Assembly (NCBI GenBank): GCA_913056235.1
Contig: CAJXMW010000002.1
Coordinates: 248,001-312,000 of the forward strand
Origin: an uncultured Fodinibius sp.
Lineage (GTDB): Bacteria > Bacteroidota > Rhodothermia > Balneolales > Balneolaceae
DNA length: 64,000 nucleotides
Reading direction: 5' to 3'
Within the stretch, counting starts at the first letter, position 1. The number at the start of each line of letters is the position of its first letter. This document shows positions 8,745-16,647 of the stretch, one piece after another. The position numbers and the translations under genes are program-made. The notes beneath the pieces are model-generated. The model made no database searches. It was not told where the DNA came from and saw only the letters and a list, made by a program, of their open reading frames with translations.

Positions 8745-9035
8745 TTATAAACACTCCTCAGGTTTATCCGGATCCAGGTGACAGGTATCCGACTGCATGC
8801 GTTGGCTTAGCAACAGGTCCTGATGGAGCTCTTCCAGAAATTCCTTGATTTCTTCTTGCGATGTCCAGCGCTCATGGCCATCACTAAGCACTGGTAGCTC
8901 TTTCATCTGTGTACCCTCCGGCAGCATACTACTTTTGTCAACATCGATGAGTTTGTGGGCTACGACCATCTCCTCCAGCTTATTCGCAACCCACCTGCTG
9001 AATTTATTCTCACTATGCCGGTAAAATTTCAGCAT
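8745..9035 (-). CDS. Small thioredoxin-fold (glutaredoxin-like) protein without CxxC
   Basis: 96 residues. The start LKFYRHSENKFSRWVANKL, a central KELPVL (candidate cis-proline loop) and TSQEEIKEFLEEL near the end follow the order of a glutaredoxin or GST N-terminal fold. The usual CxxC or CxxS pair is missing at the first helix, where HSEN stands. The only cysteines are at the tail (DTCHLDPDKPEEC). A redox role is therefore uncertain; a binding or regulatory role is possible. It stands alone, convergent with folD and just downstream of the GH97 gene on the same strand (24-base gap), so it may be co-transcribed with it. Confidence 0.6.
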   Translation of the reverse strand: MLKFYRHSENKFSRWVANKLEEMVVAHKLIDVDKSSMLPEGTQMKELPVLSDGHERWTSQEEIKEFLEELHQDLLLSQRMQSDTCHLDPDKPEECL

Positions 9036-9059
9036 CTATTTTCGCAATGTTTATCAACT

Positions 9060-11168
9060 TTATTTCACTTCAAAACTGATAGCGGTTCCACCACCGGGCG
9101 CCATCCAGAGATCAAGAGAATCCTGGCTGGTCACTTCGTGCTGTTCGATTTCGTAGGCCGTGGGATTATCCTCCCAGTGGGCATCTTTGCCATCGCGGTA
9201 GATCGTAGCCTGATAAGTTTGACCATCATCTAAAAAGTCCAGCGACACCTTTTTTGTACGTTCATTTTCGTCGGTGACTGCGCCCAGAAACCAATTGTCA
9301 GCTCCTTTTTCTTTGCGAGCGGTAATCACATAGTCACCAATTTCTGAATTTAACACTTTCGATTCATCCCAATCCACAGCTACATCCTGGATGAACTGAA
9401 ATGCTGGGTGAAATTCATCATCTTCCGCCAGGTAATTTTCGGGTAAGTCAGCGGCCATCTGCATGGGGCTGTAAAGCACCACATACAACGCCAGCTGGTT
9501 TGCCAGTGTAGAGTGCACCTGCTCCTTCTCTCGGTACTTATCAAAAGTGATGTCAAAAATACCCGGTGTATAGTCAATGGGTCCACCAAGGACGCGGGTA
9601 AAGGGCAGAATGGTCGTGTGTTGGGGCGGCATGCCTTCGCTCCAGGCGTTGTATTCCATGCCGCGCACTCCTTCCCGTGTCATCATATTTGGATACGTTC
9701 GCCGGATACCCGTTGCCTTGATCGGTTCGTGAGCATTAACTCCGATCTGATATTTGGCCGCGGTCTTAACTACCTGACGGTAATGACGCACCATAAACTG
9801 TCCGTGATGATATTCTCCTTTCGGGATGACGCCGCCGGCATAGCCCGTTTTAACGTGGTGAACGCCCACATCCTGATAGAGTTTGAATGCTGCATCCAGC
9901 CGTGTCTGATAATGAGCAGCCTGCCCGGATGTCTCGTGGTGTCCAATGAGCGCTACATCATTTTCTTGGGCATAACTGGCTACTTCCCTGAGATCAAAGT
10001 CGGTATAGGGAGTGGTGAAATCGAAGAAACCAACCGAGTCGGTTCCCCAGAATTCCCAGCCGGTATTCCATCCTTCAATCAGCAGACCTTTAATATTTGC
10101 GCGATTGTTAAAGTCGATATACTCTTTGGCATTCTTGGTGTTGGCTCCATGTTGGGTTCCGCCTTGTTGACCGTAAGAGTCTTCTGCTCGTTCACTGTAG
10201 TTCCATGCCGTTTTGCCAATGTGCATTTCCCACCAGATACCGGTGTATTTGAGGGGTTCAATCCAGGAAGTATCATTCAGCTTGCTGGGATCATTCAGGT
10301 TTTGAAGCAGGAATGACTCCGCCAGATCGCCGGGTGTTTGTCCAACCTGTATCGTACGCCAGGGCGTAGTAAAAGGCGCTTTTGTTTTAACTTTTGTGCC
10401 ATCGGCCCAGGGGACCAATTCACTAACCAGCTTCAGGTCATCCGTAATGCCGAGCGTCATCCCGGCGTAATCTGTTAGATCGGCCTCGTGAAAGCTTAGG
10501 TAAAGCCCTTCACCCGTCTTCATGGTAACTGGTGTATTGACAGCCTGAAAATTATCGATCTGGCGATCTACACGTTCATTTTCGCTTTTAAATTCTGACG
10601 CATCCACCTCACTGACTTTGGATTGGGTGTAATTGTACTCATAGCTGTCATAGTCAGCGGGAATCCACCAAGTCTGATGATCACCGGTAAGGGCAAACTC
10701 TGTCTGCTCATTCATAATAAACACACTGTCGGCCATATTTTCCTGGGCCGGAAACTCATATCGGAATCCTATTCCGTCATCATACACGCGAAAGCGCACA
10801 TTCACCAACCGATTGGGAGCTTCGGTTTCTTGAAGGGTTATCAGTAGTTCGTTGTAGTGATTGCGGACCTCTTTTTGCTCTCCCCACACAGGTTGCCAAG
10901 TTTCATCTGCTGAGTTACTCTCAGTATTCTGGATGCGAAGACCATCCCTGAAGGCAGGTCGATCTTTGAATTCAAAGCCCAGGGCAGAGGGGTTGATAAT
11001 TTTCTCTCCTTCATAGGAAACCTTGTAGTTTGGTTGGCCATCTCCAGAGAGCGAAAAATCAACGGCAAGCTGTCCATTGGGCGATGTGACATTTGTTTGG
11101 GGATTCATATTACAGGACAATAAAAAGGATGACAAAAGGATCAACGAAAGCGCTTTCATATAGGTCAT
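9060..11168 (-). CDS. Glycoside hydrolase family 97 lipoprotein (alpha-glucosidase-like)
   Basis: 702 residues. A lipoprotein signal (LLSSFLLSCN) exports it, probably to the outer membrane or periplasm. GH97 features: an N-terminal beta-sandwich (about 25-290), then a barrel containing WWEMHIGKTAW, IKGLLIEGWNTGWE and a C-terminal beta domain. At the position where retaining GH97 enzymes have a nucleophilic Asp, this protein reads VHHVKTGYAG. Glutamates in NAHEP and GMEYNAW match the SusB-type inverting enzymes, so an inverting alpha-glucosidase is likely (family knowledge plus inference). No SusC/SusD pair is in view. The start may be ATG 11168 or ATG 11159; either keeps the signal peptide. 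Confidence 0.9.
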   Translation of the reverse strand: MTYMKALSLILLSSFLLSCNMNPQTNVTSPNGQLAVDFSLSGDGQPNYKVSYEGEKIINPSALGFEFKDRPAFRDGLRIQNTESNSADETWQPVWGEQKEVRNHYNELLITLQETEAPNRLVNVRFRVYDDGIGFRYEFPAQENMADSVFIMNEQTEFALTGDHQTWWIPADYDSYEYNYTQSKVSEVDASEFKSENERVDRQIDNFQAVNTPVTMKTGEGLYLSFHEADLTDYAGMTLGITDDLKLVSELVPWADGTKVKTKAPFTTPWRTIQVGQTPGDLAESFLLQNLNDPSKLNDTSWIEPLKYTGIWWEMHIGKTAWNYSERAEDSYGQQGGTQHGANTKNAKEYIDFNNRANIKGLLIEGWNTGWEFWGTDSVGFFDFTTPYTDFDLREVASYAQENDVALIGHHETSGQAAHYQTRLDAAFKLYQDVGVHHVKTGYAGGVIPKGEYHHGQFMVRHYRQVVKTAAKYQIGVNAHEPIKATGIRRTYPNMMTREGVRGMEYNAWSEGMPPQHTTILPFTRVLGGPIDYTPGIFDITFDKYREKEQVHSTLANQLALYVVLYSPMQMAADLPENYLAEDDEFHPAFQFIQDVAVDWDESKVLNSEIGDYVITARKEKGADNWFLGAVTDENERTKKVSLDFLDDGQTYQATIYRDGKDAHWEDNPTAYEIEQHEVTSQDSLDLWMAPGGGTAISFEVK

Positions 11169-11286
11169 AAGAAAATAGACACAGTTGATTCGGTTTTTGA
11201 GCAGGCCTTAAGATTGATCGTTTAAGAATAAAAAACAAGACTATTCACATCCCTTGAAAATCAGCCGTGGAATTCGTGAAAGTGGG

Positions 11287-11304
11287 GTGACATTAGGGTG
11301 TCAC
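11287..11304. promoter_or_regulatory. Palindrome in the GH97/small-gene divergent region
   Basis: GTGACA-TTAGGG-TGTCAC is a perfect 6+6 inverted repeat resembling CRP/FNR-family sites. It lies 52 bases before the plus-strand gene and 119 bases before the GH97 start. The gap 11169-11355 otherwise shows nothing I recognise. Regulatory role is inference. Confidence 0.3.
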
Positions 11305-11355
11305 TGATGTCAGTTATTATTGAAGTGAAGATTAATTCAACCAAGAAAACCAGCT

Positions 11356-11685
11356 ATGAATACCGCGATTAAAACTTCACAAAAGCGTCTCGACACAAAC
11401 CTGGAACCGGTGCTTCGCAAAGTGCTAAAAGAAGCAGAGAAAGAACATCGTGAACTGCAGCAGATGTTCGAACTTATGGGATGGGGAGATTTGCCCGACG
11501 AACTGAAAATGGAGATTAAAGAAGATGTAGCTGCCATGGTAGATGAGCTGCAGGGACAATATTCGAGCTGTGATGAGCATGTTGCTCGTCGGCGCCGCAG
11601 TGTAGTCCACTGGGTAGAAAGTTTCCGGGATGGTATTTGTTCGTTACAAACGGCCATCGATGCTCTGCATATCAAAAAATTGTAA
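11356..11685 (+). CDS. Small helical protein of unknown function
   Basis: 109 residues, not recognised. It is strongly charged and predicted helical throughout, with no signal peptide or membrane segment. A central EKEHRELQQMFELMGWG segment is followed by LPDELKMEIKEDVAAMVDEL. Two cysteines (SSCDEHV and DGICSLQ) flank an arginine cluster (ARRRRS). Codon use and base composition look like the neighbours. Single gene between divergent GH97 and guaB. A hemerythrin-like or DNA/RNA-binding role cannot be supported. Confidence 0.7.
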   Translation: MNTAIKTSQKRLDTNLEPVLRKVLKEAEKEHRELQQMFELMGWGDLPDELKMEIKEDVAAMVDELQGQYSSCDEHVARRRRSVVHWVESFRDGICSLQTAIDALHIKKL

Positions 11686-11800
11686 GCATACAACGAGGAG
11701 TTTTAAAGAGAGCGCCGGTGGGCATAATCCATTGGGTGAGTGACTGTGCTTAATAAAATGTTTAAACAAAAACTGTTAAGCAGGTCGCTCACATTTTTTT

Positions 11801-11808
11801 TATCTTTG
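11801..11808 (+). promoter_or_regulatory. Candidate guaB promoter -7 element
   Basis: TATCTTTG matches TAnnTTTG and lies 37 bases before the guaB ATG, downstream of a T-rich tract. No clear TTG is seen at -33. The same octamer occurs at 36196-36203 before the cysteine desulfurase gene at a similar distance. Confidence 0.45.
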
Positions 11809-11845
11809 CCCAAACCAGAATCCAAATGTTTGCTTTCTTTTACTC

Positions 11846-13324
11846 ATGGAAAACTCCTCACCTTTTGATCGGATCACGCGGCAGGGTTTAACTTATGATG
11901 ATGTGCTTTTGGTGCCTGCACATTCTGATGTTTTGCCACGCGACGCGGACACCAGCGTGCAGCTTGCAGAGAATTTAACGCTTAACATCCCGATTATTAG
12001 TGCTGCAATGGATACTGTGTCGGAGTACCGGCTAGCCATTGCGCTGGCACGGGAAGGGGGCATTGCCATGCTGCACAAAAATATGTCGATTGAAGATCAG
12101 GCCGACCAAGTGCGCATGGTAAAGCGCAGCGAAAGCGGCATGATTGTGGACCCGGTGACGCTGGGCAAGGATGAGACGGTTCGCAAGGCGCGTCAGCTGA
12201 TGAAGAAGCACAAAATTGGCGGTATCCCCATCGTGGAGGATGACAATACGCTCATCGGCATCGTGACCAACCGTGATCTGCGCTTTGAGCACTATGTGGA
12301 TAAAAAGCTCAGCACGATCATGACCACTGAGAATTTGATCACGGCTCGTGAAGGCACGACGCTTGACGAAGCGGAAAAGCTGCTCCAAGAGCACAAGGTA
12401 GAGAAACTTCCCATTGTGGATGAAAACATGAAGTTGGTGGGGCTGATTACGTTCAAGGATATTGAAAAGAAGATGAATTTTCCCAATGCGTCTAAGGATG
12501 ATATGGGACGATTACGCGTGGGGGCAGCAGTAGGAGTTACTTCTGACACGCTGGATCGTGTGGAAGCATTGGTCGATTCCGGTGTCGATGTCATCACCGT
12601 TGATACCGCCCACGGACACTCGTCCGGCGTGCTGGGGATGATCAAAGATATTCGCAAAGAGTATCCTGATCTAAACTTGATTGGTGGAAATATTGCTACC
12701 AAGTCTGCTGCAAAGGATCTCGTTGATGCGGGGGTTGACATCTTAAAAGTGGGCGTTGGTCCCGGTTCTATTTGTACGACCCGCGTCGTAACTGGCGTTG
12801 GCGTTCCTCAGCTCAGTGCAGTGATGGAAGTTGCTGATTATGCCCACGAAGCAGGTGTTGGAGTGATCGCTGATGGTGGTATCAAGCAGACGGGAGACAT
12901 CCCTAAAGCCATTGCTGGCGGGGCTCATGCGGTAATGATGGGATCGATGTTTGCCGGGGTAGATGAGAGTCCCGGTGAGACCATTATTTATGAATCACGT
13001 AAATATAAATCATACCGTGGTATGGGAAGCCTCGGTGCCATGGAACAGGGCTCCAAGGATCGCTACTTTCAGGATGTGGAAGACAATATCAACAAGCTGG
13101 TGCCCGAAGGTATCGAGGGACGTGTTCCCTACAAAGGTTATCTGAGTGAAGTAGCGCATCAGATGTCTGGCGGGCTGAGAGCGGCAATGGGATACTGTGG
13201 CGCGGCGGATATTGCAAGTCTGCAGAAGGCCGAATTTGTGCAGATATCTTCAGCGGCCTATAAAGAAAGTCATCCGCACTCGGTACAAATAACGAAGGAG
13301 TCGCCCAACTATTCCGTAAGTTAA
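11846..13324 (+). CDS. guaB: Inosine-5'-monophosphate dehydrogenase
   Basis: 492 residues, normal for IMPDH, which makes XMP from IMP with NAD as the committed step of guanine nucleotide synthesis. The TIM barrel is split by a tandem CBS module (about residues 95-210). The catalytic cysteine is Cys310 in [11 protein letters not shown]. Also visible are the NAD-side DTAHGHS, the phosphate-binding IADGGIK, and [13 protein letters not shown] before the mobile flap. Monocistronic: its own promoter-like octamer upstream and a strong terminator downstream. Confidence 0.98.
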   Translation: MENSSPFDRITRQGLTYDDVLLVPAHSDVLPRDADTSVQLAENLTLNIPIISAAMDTVSEYRLAIALAREGGIAMLHKNMSIEDQADQVRMVKRSESGMIVDPVTLGKDETVRKARQLMKKHKIGGIPIVEDDNTLIGIVTNRDLRFEHYVDKKLSTIMTTENLITAREGTTLDEAEKLLQEHKVEKLPIVDENMKLVGLITFKDIEKKMNFPNASKDDMGRLRVGAAVGVTSDTLDRVEALVDSGVDVITVDTAHGHSSGVLGMIKDIRKEYPDLNLIGGNIATKSAAKDLVDAGVDILKVGVGPGSICTTRVVTGVGVPQLSAVMEVADYAHEAGVGVIADGGIKQTGDIPKAIAGGAHAVMMGSMFAGVDESPGETIIYESRKYKSYRGMGSLGAMEQGSKDRYFQDVEDNINKLVPEGIEGRVPYKGYLSEVAHQMSGGLRAAMGYCGAADIASLQKAEFVQISSAAYKESHPHSVQITKESPNYSVS

Positions 13325-13381
13325 AGTTGGAGGATTATAGTCTTCATAGCTCCTTTTGAATAAATATTTTGAGAATTATTC

Positions 13382-13419
13382 AACCCTGTCAGGATATAGA
13401 ATCCTGACAGGGTTTTTTA
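13382..13419 (+). terminator. guaB terminator
   Basis: A perfect 14-bp stem (13382-13395 with 13401-13414), 5-base loop, and T-run to 13418. It starts 58 bases after the guaB stop codon. Confidence 0.9.
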
Positions 13420-13477
13420 TTGTATTTATATTCATAAAAACAGCAACTTATTTGAAGTGTGTTTTACAAAATCGCAG

Positions 13478-13575
13478 TCTCATGCTGAACTTGTTCAGCA
13501 TCTGTAGCTAATATGTCGTTAAAGGCTCAAACAAATATTCTGTTTACAGACCCTGAAATAAATTCAGGATGACAC
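13478..13575. repeat. Two-part inverted palindromic element (REP-like)
   Basis: Two short palindromes lie head to head. The left (13482-13501) has an 8-bp stem ATGCTGAA/TTCAGCAT around CTTG. The right (13552-13568) has CCTGAA/TTCAGG around five bases. The left arm and the reverse complement of the right arm match at about 20 of 27 positions, so the whole is a large imperfect inverted repeat. I recall similar sequences dispersed between genes in Bacteroidota genomes. Between the guaB terminator and 13637 nothing else is visible. Confidence 0.6.
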
Positions 13576-13637
13576 CGGTTTTACAAAGCCTCTTGACGTG
13601 ATTGTACCAAGGGAGTAGACAATAAAAGGAGGATATT

Positions 13638-13887
13638 ATGTATAAGAGGATAAAATGGCTGTTTGCACTGCTGATCTTTTTTTAGCTCCGAAATGACAGT
13701 ACAGGCCCAGCAATACCCAGAACCGAAAACGCAGGCTGAGGTCAAGTTTTGTTTGGGATTTGCCCGTGGATCTTTTGGTGACAACATCGACCGCCCGCAA
13801 CCGGGATTTGTGCTTTCGGTTGGTGGAAAAATGCCACGATATCCACTTATTCTGATCCCCGAATTTGGCTTGCACCTGGGATTTTAG
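13638..13887 (+). pseudogene. Frameshifted, truncated secreted or outer-membrane protein gene
   Basis: ATG 13638 follows a strong ribosome site (AAAGGAGGATATT) and encodes MYKRIKWLFALLIFF, then stops at TAG 13683, just after a run of seven T (13677-13683). If one T is removed, the frame continues through SSEMTVQAQ, a normal signal-peptide end, into about 65 more residues including KFCLGFARGSFGDNIDRP and PGFVLSVGGKMPRYP, ending at 13887. The second part resembles the first strands of an outer-membrane beta-barrel. The gene is therefore probably broken by an indel in the T-run and also cut short; a sequencing error in the homopolymer is possible. Confidence 0.55.
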
Positions 13888-13910
13888 CTAATAAGCAAAA
13901 GGGCCGATAA

Positions 13911-14993
13911 TTATTTTCGAGCATTAAACAGTATTCCAATCCCGACAATGAGAAAAATAAGGTGAGGTAAAATGGCTGCCAGCCAGGGTTCGATTTCTCC
14001 TTTGCCACCAAAAGGTTCTATCACTTTCATCATCACCAGGTACAAGAAACTGACCACGAGACCAGCGGCGATATAGAATCCCTTGCCGCCTTTTCGTCGC
14101 ACCGAGGCTAGGGCGAATCCTACAATGATAACTACGACAATGGAGAAGGGATAGGTATACCGACCGTATAGCTGAACTTTGGGCAATTCTACACTACCGG
14201 CCCCACTTCGTTCAATAGAGTGGATGTAATTTTCGGCCTCAGGATAGGTTAGCTGGTAGATATCAGAGGTCTTGCGCGCCAGGTCACGCGGAAAAATATT
14301 GAGCGTTGTATCCATAGAATCGATGTGAGTCAGCTTATACCCCTGGGCGTTAAACGTGCGTTTTTTGATGTCTTTAAGCCGCCATTTCTGTGTCGTGTCC
14401 TGCCAGATCATCTTTTGAACGAAGAGCGTTTGGGATATACTGTCGCCCTGGAAGTTAATTACATCAACCCGGTGACCTGTTTGCTCGTCATTGTTAAAGT
14501 AGTTGATCTTAAAAATGGTATTCTCCGATTCCTGCCGAAAGATGCGGTTGTTATCCACATTTTCGGATTGCCCCTGCAGGTATTTCGACTCGAAGGCAAT
14601 ACGGGTTTCGTTGGTGTTGGGAATCACAAAGCCATCGAGCACGCTGATGATGGCTGTCATCATGAAAGCAAACACGAGGTATGGTACCAGTAGCCGATAC
14701 AGGCTTACCCCCGCTGCTTTTAGTGCTGTGATCTCGAGCCGCTCGGCCATCTGTCCCGTAAGGTAGAGACAGGCCACAAATACCGCTACGGGAATAATCA
14801 GCCTGATGATATCGGGAATATAGTTGGGATAGTAGACGCCAAAGATCTGGGCAAAGGTCGCGCCCTGGTCCGTAAAGTCTTCACTGTTCTCCGAAAAGTG
14901 GATCACGATAAAGATGAACACCAGGGCTACCATCACGAAGAGGGTGATGCTCAGCATCCGAAAAAATACGTATCGGTCAATTTTTTTAGTCAC
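13911..14993 (-). CDS. LptF/LptG family permease (second of pair)
   Basis: 360 residues with three N-terminal membrane helices, a periplasmic beta-jellyroll (about 120-265) and three C-terminal helices, the layout of YjgP/YjgQ permeases. These form the inner-membrane part of the LptB2FG transporter, which lifts lipopolysaccharide toward the outer membrane. The N-terminal MTKKIDRYVFFRML and AGVSLYRLLVPYLVF are typical. The start overlaps the end of the upstream paralogue by 8 bases, so the two are co-translated. Whether it is LptF or LptG cannot be settled from sequence alone; the short form suggests LptG. Confidence 0.9.
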   Translation of the reverse strand: MTKKIDRYVFFRMLSITLFVMVALVFIFIVIHFSENSEDFTDQGATFAQIFGVYYPNYIPDIIRLIIPVAVFVACLYLTGQMAERLEITALKAAGVSLYRLLVPYLVFAFMMTAIISVLDGFVIPNTNETRIAFESKYLQGQSENVDNNRIFRQESENTIFKINYFNNDEQTGHRVDVINFQGDSISQTLFVQKMIWQDTTQKWRLKDIKKRTFNAQGYKLTHIDSMDTTLNIFPRDLARKTSDIYQLTYPEAENYIHSIERSGAGSVELPKVQLYGRYTYPFSIVVVIIVGFALASVRRKGGKGFYIAAGLVVSFLYLVMMKVIEPFGGKGEIEPWLAAILPHLIFLIVGIGILFNARK

Positions 14994-16422
14994 GTTTCCA
15001 GAGCTTAGAAAACTTAAAAGGTGTTGTAATGTTGATTACCAGGATAATACCCACCGCTCCTAGCAGCAAGTCGGAAAACCACATGCCGGTGAAGGGCGAT
15101 ATAAAGAGCCGGTCGGCCATTTTTTCGCCTTGGATAATGGAAATCCAGTAGAAAGTTAAAAAGACGATTCCGATTAACGCGGCGTATCCCAGGTTCCCTT
15201 TGCGGGTGTACATGCCGATGGGAGCTCCCAGCAAAATAAAGACGATACAAGCCAGGGGAATGGAAAATTTCTTGTGGATCTCTACCAGATAGCGCGCAAT
15301 CTTGTTGATGCGCCATTCGGTGTCGGAAGCAATATTTTCGACATATGACTGGTAGCTGCGAAGCTGGCTGAGCGCCAGGTCATGCAGGCTCTTTTGCTCA
15401 GATTTGCTGCCGAGATGACGCATCGCAACAAACTTGCTGTGGTATGGCTTTTCGGCTATGGAGTCGGGTTTAGCTGTTATACGCGGTGACCGTCTCGATT
15501 TACTGGAATCGGTTTCAATGACCGGTAAAATATAGCTGTCGTTTTTCAACAAACGATCGGTCTGATCTTGAATTTGTCTTCGCAGCGAATCGACAACGCT
15601 TTGCATGGCCTGGATGTTCATGGTACGATCGTTGCGGGAGCGATTGGCCGGATTGGAACGCGAGAAAGCCAGCTCCGACAGGTCAAAGCTGATACGATAT
15701 CGGTCAAAATGGGTTTCTTCATAGATTTCCACCAACTTTCCATCTTTGCGGCGGTCGAGGTTGCGCAGGATAGACCCATCCCGAAGATGCAAGGTTAGCG
15801 TTTGTCCATTCTGCTCACTTTGCAGGCGACCTTTCTTGGCCTTGATATAGGCCTCTTTCCGCTTGCGTGTGGGATGCTGGTAAATTGTGACATCGTATAG
15901 CGAATCTGACTCATCCGTAATCTTCTTAACCAGAAAGGTGTAGTTGTCGATGCCTTCGTAAAACTCGTTTTCTTTGAGGTCAAATCCTGGTTTCTTGAGC
16001 CTAATATCGATAAACAGTGAGCGGGCTCGCTGGTTAGCATCCGGCAGTACATCATTAGAGAACCAGACCAGGAATATTGACAACAGTACACCGGCGACCA
16101 GCACTGGGTTGATCACATGAATAGGGTTGACGCCCGCGGCGCGAATGGCCGTCAGCTCGTTTAGTTCAGTGAATTTGCCATATGCCATCAGACATGCCAC
16201 CAGTACGGCCATGGGGACAGCCAGGACCACCATTGAGGCCAGATTTGTGACAATAAGTTCCAAGATAATGCCCAGGGGTAGACCCTTACCGACTAGCATG
16301 TCGATATACAGGATCAAAAACTGCATGAGCAGCAAGAACATCAGGGTAAAGAAACAGAAGATAAAAGGTCCCAGATGCCGCTTGAGTATGTCGAGTTGTA
16401 ATTTGTTTGGTATGAAGCGCAT
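14986..16422 (-). CDS. LptF/LptG family permease (first of pair)
   Basis: 478 residues with the same fold as the gene that follows it: N-terminal helices (FIFCFFTLMFLLLMQFLIL), conserved ELTAIRAAGVNPIHVINPVL, a periplasmic domain and three C-terminal helices. It is about 100 residues longer than usual because of a basic, low-complexity insertion after the jellyroll (about 270-335, rich in Arg, Ser and Lys). Likely the LptF partner. It diverges from sprA, sharing a 225-base upstream region. Confidence 0.88.
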   Translation of the reverse strand: MRFIPNKLQLDILKRHLGPFIFCFFTLMFLLLMQFLILYIDMLVGKGLPLGIILELIVTNLASMVVLAVPMAVLVACLMAYGKFTELNELTAIRAAGVNPIHVINPVLVAGVLLSIFLVWFSNDVLPDANQRARSLFIDIRLKKPGFDLKENEFYEGIDNYTFLVKKITDESDSLYDVTIYQHPTRKRKEAYIKAKKGRLQSEQNGQTLTLHLRDGSILRNLDRRKDGKLVEIYEETHFDRYRISFDLSELAFSRSNPANRSRNDRTMNIQAMQSVVDSLRRQIQDQTDRLLKNDSYILPVIETDSSKSRRSPRITAKPDSIAEKPYHSKFVAMRHLGSKSEQKSLHDLALSQLRSYQSYVENIASDTEWRINKIARYLVEIHKKFSIPLACIVFILLGAPIGMYTRKGNLGYAALIGIVFLTFYWISIIQGEKMADRLFISPFTGMWFSDLLLGAVGIILVINITTPFKFSKLWKRD

Positions 16423-16462
16423 AATGTATTTCTGATGGAGTAACCCTAAAATTAGGCCTATG

Positions 16463-16546
16463 CTCCATTTTTACAAAATGGAGAATTATTATGACAACAA
16501 AACCATACTTTGTACTTTTAAGAATTATAATTATCCATTATAATTC
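16463..16546. promoter_or_regulatory. Paired palindromes in the lptF/sprA divergent region
   Basis: Two perfect inverted repeats: 16463-16471 with 16475-16483 (9 bp, 3-base loop) and GAATTATAAT 16522-16531 with ATTATAATTC 16537-16546 (10 bp, 5-base spacer). GTACT at 16512-16516 and AGTAC at 16552-16556 also face each other around the second. Neither has a terminator T-run. Operators for divergent transcription are possible; AT-richness raises the chance of coincidence. Confidence 0.35.
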
Positions 16547-16647
16547 CGCAGAGTACGCTGCCAATACCAATTCTGAATTTTAAAAGGAGCTGTATATAAG
16601 AGTATATCGTTACTACTGATTTACTGATAGATTAATATGTAAATATA

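Noticed and set aside
9513-10316. 267-codon plus-strand frame inside the GH97 gene
   Set aside because: Antisense shadow of a well-supported glycosidase; the sequence has no coherent motif.
13693-13887. Independent small gene starting at ATG 13693
   Set aside because: Its first residues complete a signal peptide begun at 13638 in another frame, and that ATG has no ribosome site.
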